Source: Symbiodinium natans (lineage: Eukaryota; Sar; Dinophyceae; Suessiales; Symbiodiniaceae). Taken from it: a stretch of 53,500 nt of DNA. Both the position numbers and the translations under genes were made by a program. Below the pieces are notes generated by a model. The model made no database searches and had not been told where the DNA came from. It saw only the letters and a program-made list of their open reading frames with translations. Positions 32,420-43,993 of this stretch are shown here, piece after piece. Every line of letters starts with the position of its first letter. Within the stretch, counting starts at the first letter, position 1. The stretch spans positions 84,001-137,500 of the forward strand of contig CAJNDS010002839.1 of the NCBI GenBank assembly GCA_905221605.1, in the 5' to 3' direction.

Positions 32420-33985
32420 GACGCGAGGAAAAGGTGCGTGGAAAAAAAAAAGCACGCGATCGCGAGAGTGTTCGGTAAAGGTCCGCGATGTGTGGTACTG
32501 CCAGCCATGCGGCCAGTCTCCGGCACCTGGCGCCTCAGGTGGGGCGGGGCGAGCGCCGTCGAGGAGCATGCTCCACGTGGGGCAGTTGCTCCAGCCTTGG
32601 TCCTGTAAGGTGCGACGCGCATGCGCTGCCTCTGCAAGACAGTGCGCGTTGTCCCCGACCTCGGACTCAGGTATAGTTGCACGTATCTGTCCGCGCACCA
32701 CGGCGCTGCTCCACGCCCTCGGCCTCGTGGACCTGGCCATCGGCATGGAGGGTCCATCTCGCAGGACAGCGGCCAAGGCATCCGTAGCGGACTGGTAGGG
32801 GATGGTAGGGGCGTGTGGAGCGGTCGAACACGTCAGCAAACGTGCGAGCCAGCACCCTGGACACGAGACGCCTGAGAACGTCGCCGGTCGCGATGCCCAT
32901 TGGGCTTGCGAAGCGCCGTGAGGCGCGAGAGGGCAAGCGCGTCTGCGACGGCGGCAGGCCCGCGCCAGGCGGTTGACGACGGCTGTAAACGCCTCCAGCG
33001 CGGAAGGTTCGTCGAGCAGCAGCTTGTAATGCTCGGTGGCGCCTGACAACCCAGGGGCCGCTCCGTGTTTTGTGCTTCGCAATGCCTCGGCCACTTGCTG
33101 CACCGTCAAAGCCACGCGGTGTGCCGGGTCGACCTGCAGCGACTCCGCCGCGATTTCCTGGCAGGGTACGGGCGGACGCCTTGGCAGGGTCGCGCAGGGC
33201 CGCAAGCGTAGTGTCGTCGCCTGGCGCCAGCACCCCAGCTGTAAGCATTTGCCGAGCGCGCGACAATTGGCCGTCGGAAGAGGTTGGGAGCGCGCTTCGC
33301 GGAGCAGCCGCTCTACGTTCCCTGCTTCGAAGAGCTCGAGGCGCTGCAGGAGTTCACTGCGGCCTTCAGAGCCGCTGCGGCGTAACAGGGGGCAGGGAAG
33401 GAGCAGGAACAACGTCCACGCGCGGTCCTGCGTTGTTGCGTTGCCTCTGTGAGATGCTTCTTGCACGGCGCGCAAAGTGCAGGTGAAGGCCCGACGGACT
33501 CCCGCGACCAGAAAACGCGGGACGCAGTGCACGGTGGGGACCGGCACATGGAACTCGGCACAGGGGTCAACCTCGTCCAGGCACGCTAGTGCAATGCGTG
33601 CCGCAGCGCGAGGCGGAGGCCCGGAGGCTGGCGCGGGCATTTCCCCTTCCGCGTCAATGTCATCCGCGGGTCCCGCAGGTGGGTCTGGCGGCTCGGGGTC
33701 CTCGGAGGGCTCACCCTGCGACTCGCTGCCCGCAGTCCCGCGCCCAACGACGCGCGACCCGTGGCCTTGGCCGCTGCGGCGGCGGGTGCGCTCGGGGGCG
33801 TCGGGCTCCGCAGCATCCGCGGTCGGCACAGGTACCGGGCGCAAACGGTCGGCGTGACGGTCCAGCGCTGACGCCAAACGAATGCCGCCGTAGCACTCCA
33901 AAAGAGCCTCTTGCACGGGCTCCAAACAGCGCGCCTGCCCCGAGCTCGCCCGGTCAGCTCGCTGTCGGCTCGTCGTCCTCGCCAT
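32420..33985 (-). pseudogene. Copy D: N-terminal half of the R2-like retrotransposon, internally deleted
   Basis: The minus-strand frame is open from 33985 and shows the element's N-terminal region: an acidic/Pro-rich stretch, then FHVPVPTVHCVPRFLVAG, RAWTLFLLLPCPLLRR and LTVQQVAEALRSTKHG, with GLSGATEHYKLLLDE (matching GLSGAAVEHYRLLLED in copy C). The catalytic blocks of the reverse transcriptase are missing. The frame jumps to WSMLLDGARPAPPEAP and DWPHGWQYHTSRTF (matching WDALLHGARPP and SWPHGWQK) and breaks at a T-rich tract (about 32441-32450). Sequence beyond that, down to 31973, is the antisense of copy C. Confidence 0.75.
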
Positions 33986-34029
33986 TCAGGTCGGAGGCCG
34001 CTGGAGCCCCGAAGCTGCACGCTACGTGC

Positions 34030-34590
34030 GCTTGCTCGCCCGATGTTGGGCTAAAGCTCGGGCGGTCCCAGCAGCGTTCCGGGCCCAGGTCTCCACATGC
34101 ACTTCGTCTGAGCCACTACCAGGTGCATGCGGCGTTCCTGAGGACGAAAGTTGCTTAACGTCCCGGAGCTCAGCGAAGATGCTATTTCTGCAACAATAAA
34201 GTGGTGCGTTTGACCGAGTACATCCGTTGTCCTGAGGTGTTGCATGTGGTCCCTGCGCGTGGCCCACCGCAGAACAACCTGCCATCCGTAATTCTTCGGG
34301 GCAGCATGATGTAAGTTGTGGTGCTGGCGAGGCGCCGGTGCCAAATGCAGATCCTGTAGTGGGACATGCCGTCCAGATCGTTCGGAGGAGCGTGTTGCAG
34401 GTTCCCGCCGTGGGTGCCGCTCCGCAACTGACCCATTACACACGGTTTTCGTGCCCTTCACGAGATGAATATGTTTAGCGTGACAAAGCATGATTGATGC
34501 ACATGCTTTTGATGACGTCGGCTTACCAAACTTGCGCATTGAAGGCCCGGCATCATGGGGAGTGGGGTTACACCTTATGGAACCCAATCA
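34030..34590. other. No gene recognised
   Basis: Between retroelement fragments. A minus-strand open frame of about 178 codons spans 34051-34587, with no domain, and it ends inside flanking repeat DNA. Confidence 0.3.
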
Positions 34591-34599
34591 TTAAGAAAA

Positions 34600-35800
34600 A
34601 CCCAATCATTCCGACTCCGGTAAAGCCTTGTCGACCGCCTCACGCACGCCAGGCTGCCGGGCAGCGCGTTAGTCCACGTTGGCTGGGCCGTCCGCCAGCT
34701 CCGCGAGCCGTCCTCGCGGCGCTGATGGTGCCGCGGTCGGCCGCTCGAGTCCACGGCAGATACGAGCGTTATATCGACTGCGAGCTGTGCCCCGTTCCAA
34801 AGCGGCAGACTGTTCCTCAAAACGGTCCGGGAACCACCATTGGTGAGGTTGAGGACCCGGAGCAGCGCGTGGGTGACCACGCGAGCCCCGGCCTCGCGCT
34901 CAAGCGGACACCCGCGGCTGCGCAGTAGGTCTGCAGCGGGCGACGTCGAGCGGAAGAAGCGCAGCCGGCACCCGGAACATCCCGGAACGAGGCGGCGTCC
35001 AGCACGACCTCCAGGGCTGTGGGCATGGCCGTGAAGACCCCGGATGTGACCGGCCCGGCTTGCGACTGCACTGCTTGGGCGGCGCGCCGTGTGCTATCCG
35101 CGGACGAAGTCAGCCGCAGGGTCCTGAGCCGCAGAAGCTTGGAAAGGTACCGCTGGGTCGGTGCGTCGTGGTCGGCCGCGACGGCAACTGTGGCAGCGGG
35201 CGGCAGAACCCGGAGCAAGTCCTGAGCACGGGGCGAAGCGCAGAGGAACACCAACAACCACGAAGCCCGAAGGTCCTGCAAAAGAGGGACTTGCTTCGCA
35301 GCGAGCTGGACAAATTGCGCCTCGATGTACTCAGCCACGCGGATGCCTTGCCGGGATTCCGAACCAAATGCGCTGGCCGTCCGGCGCGGCGGGTAGCATC
35401 GTCAACATTAAAAAGGGGTGCGGGGTCATGCTCATGTGTAATAAGCGGTGCAGGATTTCCTCCATCAACGGTATGGGGCGCGCTTGGCCTGCATCCTCAT
35501 CGTCGATTCTCCCAAGGCACGCCTGCAAGCAAGCGCATTGCAAGTCTGGCAGTTGCGGCAAATGGTCCAGCAGCGCCCCTTCCGCGCGTATACGCTCATC
35601 GGCCCAGGCGTGCACGAACTCCGGGTGGCCAATGAGAGAACCGAGGATGACAACGCCTTGCTGTGCCGGGGGTTTATCGCCACGCCAAACGTCGTCGCCC
35701 AACTCCGCTATGCCAGGCGGGTCGGGTCCGGGCGATGCGGCTATCACTCGAGTTTTTCCGAGGTTGGGCGCTATGCCGCAGTGGGTCGCGACGGCCATGA
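34600..35800 (-). pseudogene. Copy E, 3' part: reverse transcriptase tail of an R2-like element
   Basis: Minus strand from 35798: APNLGKTRVIAASPGPDPPG, DVWRGDKPP and LIGHPEFVHAW, with LDHLPQLPDLQCA. These match ANLGKTRVYRA, EVWCGGD, PIGHTEFVRR and LHELPELPDMQSA of copy C. A frame change is followed by SWLLVFLCASPRAQDLLRVL (about 35270). The similarity fades near 34.6-34.9 kb. It joins copy E's 5' part, which lies on the opposite strand only about 30 bp away. Confidence 0.75.
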
Positions 35801-35834
35801 CAATGCTGTCCAGGGCGCCCCTAAAGGGCGGGGG

Positions 35835-36215
35835 CTAGCGGGTCACCTTGCGCAGGGAGCTGTCCAGTCAGACATCTTTGCGGCCCTCGCCTTGGCGCGC
35901 TTGACGGCACTTCGCAAACCGGATGGGGGCGTCTGTGGGATAGCAACGGGACATGTTTTTCGACGGCTGGTTTCCAGGACGCTGGCCAAGGGCTGGGCCG
36001 ACATATTCGACCACGCCACGCGCCCACATCAATTCGCCCTGCAAGCGCGAGCTGGTACCGATGCCCTCGCTGCACATGTGCGCGCCGCCCTTGCGACGCG
36101 ACGTGATGCGGCGGTCATTTCCTTTTGACGGACGCAGTGCGTATGACAATATGTCTCGCCCGGATTTTCTGTCGAAATTGCGGGAAGTCGCGCCGGACCC
36201 TTCGTCAGGTTGTTC
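35835..36215 (+). pseudogene. Copy E, 5' part: inverted reverse transcriptase segment
   Basis: Plus strand: IFAALALARLTALRKPDGG, VCGIATGHVFRRLVSRTLAK, FDHATRPHQFALQARAGTDA, then after a small frame change DGRSAYDNMSRPDFLSKLRE. These match copy C in order. The segment stops just after the first catalytic block, at about 36215. Its orientation is opposite to the adjoining 3' part (34.6-35.8 kb). This is the layout expected of a 5'-inverted insertion. Confidence 0.75.
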
Positions 36216-36314
36216 TACGGAAGCCCCTCCAGATACTGCTGGTGGGACTCGGAGGGACACTGCCGAGACATCCGACAAGGTGAGGGTTGCGTCGAGAGAA
36301 AATCGTCAGGGGGT

Positions 36315-36372
36315 GGAATCATATCATGATCATCATCATCGTCATCATCAGCATCATCGTCGTCTATTTTCG
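36315..36372. repeat. (CAT)n-like microsatellite
   Basis: Imperfect CAT/CGT trinucleotide run on the plus strand, directly after the retroelement segment ending near 36215. Confidence 0.9.
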
Positions 36373-36479
36373 TCTATATCATGCGACATGCAGCACCTCT
36401 GGTTAGAACGTTGTGATTCCGAGAGGTCGCAGCAGCCGAACAATGTTCTTGACAATGCGGCCATCTCCTCTCAGCACAG

Positions 36480-36800
36480 TTGTTCGTGACTGAGCTGGGG
36501 AAGATGTTCGCTCGTGTCACCAAAAGAGTCAAACGCAAGGATCCCGAGTGGGATACAAACGCTGGGAAAATGCTGTGGGCAAGTACGGGCCTGACGTGGA
36601 GTACGTGCAGGCAAGTCTTATCTGGGGGATCAAGCTCTATGATTTCGATCAATCCCAGCACCGGTTCAAAACTCGCATAGTTGCGTTCGGAGACAATGTG
36701 CGTGACATCTACTGCCGCCTTGTGGAGGAAAACCAATTGCACGGTCGACCCATCACACTTCAGGGATCGCGGGCGCTGGATTGCCACGCGGGGCAGCGTC
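36480..36800 (+). pseudogene. Possible copia-like polyprotein scrap
   Basis: Two overlapping plus-strand frames read ELGKMFARVTKRVKRKDPEW and then, after a frame change near 36550, KYGPDVEYVQASLIWGIKLY followed by QHRFKTRIVAFGDNVRD. The HRFKTRIVA..GDNVRD stretch resembles the segment just upstream of the reverse transcriptase in copia-type polyproteins of dinoflagellates as I remember them. I cannot align it here. It could be another kind of repeat-derived coding scrap. Confidence 0.35.
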
Positions 36801-37189
36801 ATGAGAGGCGTCGGCGCCCACAGCCTGGCCTGCGCGAGGGCGAGCCGATTGGAGAAGCTGCGGGCGGCTCCGTAGACTGTTACCCGTGTCCGAATGAGTG
36901 GGTGAGCACTGCCGGGCCGGGCAGCGCCAACAGCGTTGGGGCCAGCTGCGGATAGCTGCGGTCACAGGGGTGGGGCAGCGTCGTCAATAAACCGTTCGAG
37001 CGCGCCGACCGCAGGTGGGCCTAGGAGCAGCATCAGTCGGCGGCTGTTGGTGCGACCCCTCCGCCAAGCGCGGGCGACGCATCATGTGCTTTCAGAGCAT
37101 CTTGTGGCCAGTCGTTTGCGCGTGGGGGAAGCGAGCGAGGTGTGCGCGCTGAGAGAGTCGGTGACAGACCCGCCGTCAACTGTCGCTGG

Positions 37190-37375
37190 AATCTTTTTAG
37201 GACGGATGGTGGCTATTTGCAAACCTTCTGGGGGTCCCGCAGACTGGTTGTGGGCGATCTGTTCCGAAGACTTGTTGCCCGCACCCTCGTTCAGCAGTTC
37301 TCACAGCAGCTTGACCTCGCCTGCCCCCCACACCACTACGAATTGTCCAGGCGGACATTTACTCTGTGTGTTGGC
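37190..37375 (+). pseudogene. Fragment F: diverged reverse transcriptase piece
   Basis: The plus-strand frames give AICKPSGG and then, one frame over, RRLVVGDLFRRLVARTLVQQ and LACPPHHYELSRR. These correspond to LSKPGGGVRGIATGDTLRRLV and the following helix of copy C, but are more diverged. They represent a related, older element. No catalytic block is present. Confidence 0.55.
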
Positions 37376-37399
37376 ATTGGGTCGTCTTTGACAACTTAC

Positions 37400-40300
37400 A
37401 GTCAGGACAATCTCGTTCAATCTCCCTCATGTTCGGAGCTGTTTTCGAAGTCTGCTGGCCCTTGATCGCCAATTCCATCAGCCATAAACACCATGGCTTG
37501 CTGCGTGGTCAAGAGCATATCATCGTCAACACTTTCCGAGCGGCCCGCTGCGGACCGTGGATGCTTTCAGATTCTACCTATTGGGCTGGTTATGTGGACT
37601 CAATGCTGCCCTCTGGTGGCCATTTGGCAGTTGAAAGGCGCTCCGGCTCCGGGCAGCCCACGTGAACAAGAAACGCCGCATATCATGAAAATCGGCTCGT
37701 TGGGGCAATTGTTCCCACGCTGCATTGCTCGCGAGCCTACTGTGCGCTGGTGGGGCTGGGGGAACGGCAAAGTTGCGGTGAAGGGAAACAAGATACAACG
37801 GCCATCTCATCTAGCGACGTGCTCCCGGCGCCTCCGCATCGGCGAGGTATGGGGCATTGATGGCACGAGCCCCAGGACCAGGCGACATGCGCCACCCTGA
37901 CCAATCCGGCTTGGCGGTCCAGAGCGATCGATGACCGCACCAGTCCGCACATTCGTCGCTACATATGGTTGCGCCGCGGGGGTTTCTGGGCCCCGTTGGC
38001 TTCAGGTTTCTAGCGCTTATAGTTTAGGGCTTCGGGCTTCGGGTTTGGGGTTGTAGGTTCAAGGCTTAGGCGGTTTAGGACTTTTCTCAATCCTGCGCCG
38101 GAATGAGCTGCAGTGTCCCGTGCTTGGCACACATGCCCGACAGGCCCGGCCCCGCCGTTCGTGCGGAGCGAATGAACCGCTTTGGGGGTGAGGGCATCAA
38201 CCGGCCGGTCGAGCGAAGTCAACGATTCGATGTGCTGGCATCCTCGTCGGGAGGGAGACAGGAGCACGGTTGCGTCAAGTGTGCTGAGACAGCAGCGGAG
38301 CCGCCATGTTGGGAACTCGGATGAGTACGTTCGCTGCGTGAACTCTTCGCGAAGCGCTTCCAAAATGCTCCAAGACGTGCAAACTGGGCGCTTCCCCCTT
38401 TTGCGCACGGGCGCCGAATACAACCGCTGCGTGGGACCGTTCGGAGTTCGCCAGCGCGCAGGTTCCAGCTCGAGATCGGAGAAGCATGTGGCGCAGGTTC
38501 GAGACAAGACCATACAAGAAAGCCGAAGCGGCAAACATACCGAAGAGTTCAGGTACGATTGATGCGCCATGGTCCGGCATGGCCACACTTTGAGATTGAC
38601 GACATGGTCACGTGTCCAAGCTGCAGCCTTACGCGCAATGCTTCGAGGAAAGTTTTCATGTAACAACAACACTGACCGACCTGCAGGAAGGAGGCCGGAA
38701 CGATGTGTCCATCTGGAGCCGTTTCCAAGGCTCCGGCACTCCTCGACAGAAACAGAAAGCAAAAAAATGATAAGAAGAACACTGATAAGAACAATAACTA
38801 GAAAAGTAAGAGCAAGAACAAGACGAGCCATATCAATCCTTCATAAATAGCAGGACAAACAATAAACGAAAACTATAAACAAACAAGAAGAACGACAACA
38901 GCAATAATAACAAGAAGACCAACAGTATCAAAAACGAAAATTGCCGAAATAAAAATCAGAATAAGAAGAAGGAGAAATAGTAAAAAAAAGACAGTAAGAG
39001 CAGCAAGAACAATAATGGCAATAAGAACAATCGAAAAAGCAAGAACAAGTACTGACTATGATAACAACGAGAACAATGAGACCAATGATGCCAAGGAGAA
39101 TCGTCAGAAGTAGCACCACCTGTCGCAACTTAGGCCCGGCCTCATGCTGCCAACACATGGCTAGCGCCCGGGGTTCCCAACCCAAATCTTACGTGTTACA
39201 TTCTGCGAGGGTCTTGTTCCGTTAGAGCTATCTCTGCAAGGTTGAATGACCGTCTTGCCGTGCGTCATCACGGGGCGCAAATCACGACTTGTCAGATGCT
39301 TCGGGGTGCTGAGTTAGGCTCGGCACGTTCTTTGCACATGATGCAAGCTGGAAGGCACGGACTTCTTGGGTTCTGCCACAATGCGCTTTCCAGTTGCTCT
39401 GCAGCACCCTGCTACGATCTGCGAGTCATGTCCACACGTGAGCAACACCACGGACAGCCTTCTTTTCAGCACGTCTTGTCGCAAGGTTTCGCTTCTGATT
39501 CTGCGCGTTCATCAACCTCGCGGGCATGGGCACATTTGCAGAGCTAGCTTGCAGGTGATGCACAACTGTGTCGGGGGCCTCTTGAGTGCTGCCAGATGCT
39601 CAACGGTGACACGCAAGATGCAGAAACCGTTACACCCAACCTCTTGCCCTTCTCCGAACATTCCCACCTACATCACCAGCTGCGCCCACATGAGTCTCTC
39701 ATCGGATCTCTTGTCCTGATGCCTTCTGCTCAGCACGTCATGAGGCTGCTTGAAACCAGACTCGCTGCGGAATCGCAGAAAACATCTGTGCACAAGAAAG
39801 ACTTCCCAGAAAGTATGCTCAAGGAGAACTCATCTCAATGCGGGCATGAAGTCATACTATACATTGGGACTACTGGCAAGCACCAAGATGTAGGTTTCAT
39901 GAAGGGTCTTGAGTCTTACGAAGAGCTGCCGGCCAAGTTTTTCGAAGATGCGGCGGGCTTTGCAAGTCGTCCAATGCGTTCAGAAGCACTGTCAATGCTC
40001 CGCTGCTTTCGGGGTTAACTCCCACCGCAAGCTTCTAAGACAGCGAACGCTGCGAACGCTCTGTCAGGTGCATCAGGATTGCATCAGGGCTTGTAAGGGG
40101 CTTCTGTACTGCTATTGGGGGCATTGCTTCTCGAGTTTCGAGCTAGCTTATCTTGTTTAGGTTGCGCTTTGCATGCTGTAAAGGTTCAGTGTTTGTGGCT
40201 AGGGTCAACGCCGCACTTCGACTACGTTCGCTCTGCCGGGGCTGGGGGGGGAGGGGACAGCCTGTCTGCGCTACGCGATAGTCCAGGACTGGATCTGGAT

Positions 40301-41090
40301 GTTCCTGCATCGCTTGCCATGCTCTATGATTCTGTTGCAGGCATCAATGCCTTGGAACCACCAGGCCCGTGGCAACGTTGTGTCAACGTCGAGTCTTGAT
40401 GGGAGAAGTGCAGCCCGTTGTATTAGCTTTCAACGTGCTGACTTCACAGCACTTCTCCACAGCATTATCTCCGAAGATACAGTGTGAAACGGCAAATTGC
40501 AACCAGATGATGTGTGGACGCATCTTGCACCTGGCACATGCGAACTGCAAAGCTCACAGACCTGCGCAGCAAACACAAATTGAAAGTTCAGTTTCTTCCA
40601 AGCTGCTGTAGCAGTGTGGACCAGGTATGACCAGGTGGCTGTGTGCAGTCTGGATGAATTAAGCTGCCATAAAGCTTCCGCCGTGCGTCTATTGACTGAC
40701 AGCGGCATCGTGGCATCGTGCAAGCTGCTTTGATCGAGCGCGCCGACGCAGACAATCCACAGCCCAGTAGAGAACAGTAAAGATACAGATTCCACCAGAC
40801 CCACGAGCCGCAGGCCACTGTTGGTAAGGTCCTTGATACTTCCCCCTTAAGCTTGTACTAGCCTAAGGTCAGACACGCAGCATCTTGCTCTTGTTCAGTT
40901 CCTGCGCAGTTGGCCTCAGGATCTCCAAAGCATTCAAGCAAACGATTGCGAGGAGTATGAGCCTTATCGTTAGTTTTTGATCCTTACCGCTTTACAAGGC
41001 AAAACATCAATCCTGGCTGTGCACAAAACATCATCGATCCTGGCTGTGCACGGCTAGCCAAACAGGAGTATGCCAACATGTACCTTATCT
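37400..41090. other. Long stretch without a recognised gene
   Basis: Holds degenerate telomere-like GGGTTT/TTTAGG units at about 38018-38085, an A-rich AAC/AAG/AAT low-complexity tract at about 38755-39085, and anonymous sequence. A 273-codon minus-strand frame (38010-38831) and a 140-codon plus-strand frame (39596-40018) have no domain. A minus-strand hydrophobic stretch at about 40800-40740 could be an exon downstream of the kinase gene, but this is not supported further. Confidence 0.35.
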
Positions 41091-41119
41091 GCTACGAACG
41101 GTTCACTTCGGGGCCGCCC

Positions 41120-43560
41120 TTTTTCCGTTGTCATAGGGTTGGTGCATCTCGGGCCCTGGCCGCTCTTGCGGATTTCGCTTCAAGCAGGTGCAGATCAGCA
41201 TCGAGGCCTTCAAACTCCGAGTGCACTGTTCCTTGAAAACAGCGGCCTGTCGCCTGTTGCACCTGCGGCACCGGCCTGTTTGGACAGCTCCGTCGGGATG
41301 GCTGGCAGCTCTTCCGTGTTTGCAATGACATGGCAAGCCTGGTCCCAACGTGCCGGCATTTGTGAGGTGACATGAGGTATCGCAGCGCCATGCAGTGCCA
41401 CCTGCGGCTTAAGGAAAGGATCAATCCACGGCCTGCAGTATGTTGTCGAAACGTCGCTCGACCCAAGGAGGGCTACCAGTGGCCATTTCCAGGACACAGC
41501 AGCCCAGGGACCAAACCTTGGTGCCATGCTTCCCGTCTGACTTCACAAAACACAGACAACTTTCCGGTTCTTCCTGCCACATATATGTGGGGGGGGGGGG
41601 GGGGAGGGGATACCCATCATACTGCAGCAACCGGTAAGAGAAGCAGGTGGAAGTCAGGGCGAGGAACATCTGAAGTTGTCGTCAACTTGCCACGCCCTCG
41701 GAAGAGCTCGGGCGCCTCAGGGTGATGCAGAATGCAAAGAAGACTTGTCGGGCTGCTGCCAAGTATTTCAAGTGAGCGTGCCAGCAGCTTGAAAGACTGC
41801 TGGGTACATTCCATGCTCGTGGGTGAGGGACATGGACTGGTGCGGCCGGACGAGCAGGGATGGCCGAGCCGCTTTGGGAAGGTGCTGGGTCGTTTTTCAT
41901 GCTTTTATGTCCCCAAACGCCTTCTGATGTAGGGGTAAGGGAGCTTCTAGGACCTAGGGGAAAAGGTTGCAACGATGACTAGCCGTTTTTCAGCTGTCAG
42001 TATTCAGGGCTGGGCATGGCCAGGACTAAGACTGATGATCATCAATCATGAGGCCTTCAATCAGATCGGAACAGCACAAAAGACCAAAACAACTCTCAAC
42101 CTACGAACACCTCAAGAGAGCAGGCCTCCATCATCCCACTGCCGTGGGCCCCATTATCCCACGGTCGTGGCCCGAGGCTCTGACCATCCAGAAGACGGAG
42201 CCCGCGACCGAGTTCTGCACGCGTGTCAGAAAGAGCAAAGAGCAACGCAGGCGCATGCGTCAACACTCTTCAGCAGCAAAAGGAGCCTCCAGCATGGCCT
42301 CACCAGGCTGAATCCACCTTTCAAGGCTTGGTTCGAGAACGCTGAATCAAGCTGCTCCCTGAGCCAAAGTATGACTTAGAGCAGTGCAGTGCAGTGTGGA
42401 ATGCAAAAACTAGGATTTTCTGGCTGTTTTCACTTTTACATCAGTTTGCCAAGCTTCTGCGGCGCCTGCTATGAGGCTTGAACGTTGTTGTTGATCGCTG
42501 CACCCCCGATGCACAATGAGGAAAGACTCTGCTCTTCACCAAGCTATGCCAGTGTTCACCATGGATGTGAGAATCTTACTCGTCATGCTGGTGAGGGGAC
42601 GCTGATAGCACTCCATCAAAAACCTCACAAGTGCGAAGAGGTCATGGCCTGGAGCAGCCGAAGTCTGCGATCTTGACCTTGCATCGCAGGCACACACGCT
42701 GCCAGTTCAATCAGTCCTTCAGCTCAGTCTTTGATTCCGAGCAAGACTCTACAACTACGGTACCAAGTACTGGCGAAGACATTCACTCATGATGGATCTC
42801 CGCTGCAAGGCCCGAGGCGTCTCCGCTGTGCGTTAGCAACACGTTGGCGCCTCGGTTTCCCAAGTCTTCTGCGCCTTCTGTGCTTCCAAGAGCCCCAAAA
42901 AAAAACTCAAACGCCAACGATCCGAGCAGCATTTGAGATCGCAGTGGACCACCGGCGGGCTCCGGGAGTGCAGGTACATAAGGCCGCCGACAAGCTGTCT
43001 CGTGTACTTCCTCACAGCTCAGGCAAAGGCAGGGCACAGATGGCACAGTTTCTTCAGCAGAACGAGTGAACGGCGCACGTCGGGGATACGCAATCTTGCA
43101 GTCCTCAGAAGTTCCTCGCTCACGGGCCCATAAGTCCGAAGCTGCCTGGCAATGCCAGGGGTGCCAAAGGCAAGGCCAAGGCCAAGAGGCCGAGGCAGGG
43201 TTTAAGCTGCGTAAGCTGTGCAAGCTGTGCAAGCTGTAAACAACCAAGCTTACACCCAAGCATTCGCATTCCACATGCTCTCGGAACACGCAAAGCCCCC
43301 AAGCTGTTCTCAAGGCCCGCCAGCAGTGCGCAGCCAGGCTTCCGCCGCTGCAGTACTCTAGAAAAAGGTGCAGCTTCTCGGGGCCTCACTTCACGGGTCA
43401 TGGGGAAGTTGGGGACATGTGCCATGACCCACAGGATACCGACATGGTTTGCTTCATGTCGGGCTGGCTGAGGCCCCTCACCACCCTGAGCTCCCATGAC
43501 GAACTCGTGGCCAAAGTAGCTGACAATAAAGGGGTGCTCCAGCCTTGGGGCAATTTAGAG
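41120..43560 (-). CDS. MEKK/STE11-like protein kinase, multi-exon
   Basis: Minus-strand exons reconstruct most of a protein kinase domain. In order: LEHPFIVSYFGHEFV (about 43547-43500, strands 4-5 of the N-lobe), YGPVSEELLR (about 43133-43104), then KYTRQLVGGLMYLHSR with VVHCDLKC (about 43010-42930, catalytic loop). These are followed by ANVLLTHSGDASGLA (about 42846-42803), VKIADFGCS (about 42679-42652, DFG), VWSLGCCVLEMATGSPPW (about 41518-41460, subdomain IX), EELPAIPTELSKQ (about 41325-41280) and ICTCLKRNPQERP (about 41205-41165, subdomain XI). SLGC..EMATG.PPW is characteristic of MAP kinase kinase kinases. The glycine loop, the VAIK lysine and the activation segment to APE are not located. 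The catalytic loop reads HCD rather than HRD, so it would be a non-RD kinase. Introns again include GC donors (for example AAAT|GCTGCT). Confidence 0.75.
41589..41609. repeat. Poly(G) run in a kinase-gene intron
   Basis: Sixteen G in a row on the plus strand, then A and four G, next to a short TATATATG. It is a homopolymer tract prone to sequencing error. Confidence 0.9.
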
Positions 43561-43600
43561 TCCTACGGAGTCCTACGGAGTCCTACGGAGTCCTGCGCAT
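43560..43600. repeat. 10-bp direct repeat, GTCCTACGGA, three copies
   Basis: Three perfect copies and one degenerate copy lie just upstream (in the minus-strand sense) of the kinase exon LEHPFIV. Confidence 0.9.
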
Positions 43601-43799
43601 CTGGGAGGCCACGGAGCATTTCCATGTTGGGGCGCTGGCTGCTCGCAGAGCCGCAGTTCGCGGGTCAGTTTCACGAGCCTCGCTTCCATGCGCAACTGCT
43701 GCCATCTCTGTGGAATTGATCATGTGCCCCGATAGAATCCAAAAATCAAGATCGTTTACTGTTTGCTTGAGCCTTAAGCTTTAAATCCCTAACAAGCAT

Positions 43800-43875
43800 C
43801 CTAAACCCTAAACCCTAAACCCTAAACCCTAAACCCTAAACCCTAAACCCTAAACCCTAAACCCTAAACCCTAAA
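43800..43875. repeat. Interstitial telomeric repeat, (CCCTAAA)11
   Basis: One partial and ten perfect CCCTAAA units: the C-rich strand of plant/dinoflagellate-type telomere TTTAGGG, as found at the left end of a chromosome. It lies in the middle of anonymous sequence. Confidence 0.97.
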
Positions 43876-43993
43876 CCCCACTCCCACAAACACACTGGGC
43901 TCCGGGGCCGCTCGCTGCGCTCCTCCTTGGTGATCCCAGCCCGGTCGAGGAGCATCTCCTCCCAGCAAACCAACAAGTCCAACCCACAGTTGT
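43876..43993. other. 118-bp spacer between divergent telomeric tracts
   Basis: Unique-looking sequence separating the CCCTAAA and TTTAGGG arrays. At its right edge is a perfect palindrome, AACCCACA-GT-TGTGGGTT (43981-43998), whose second arm runs into the TTTAGGG array. Confidence 0.8.

Noticed and set aside
31973-32420. C-terminal part of the 670-codon minus-strand frame
   Set aside because: It is the antisense of copy C's endonuclease; only the part above about 32420 is real (copy D).
38010-38831. 273-codon minus-strand open frame with a hydrophobic start
   Set aside because: The hydrophobic start is a translation of the A-rich low-complexity tract; the rest shows no family and no splice context.
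39596-40018. 140-codon plus-strand open frame
   Set aside because: No domain, and competing frames on both strands are equally open.
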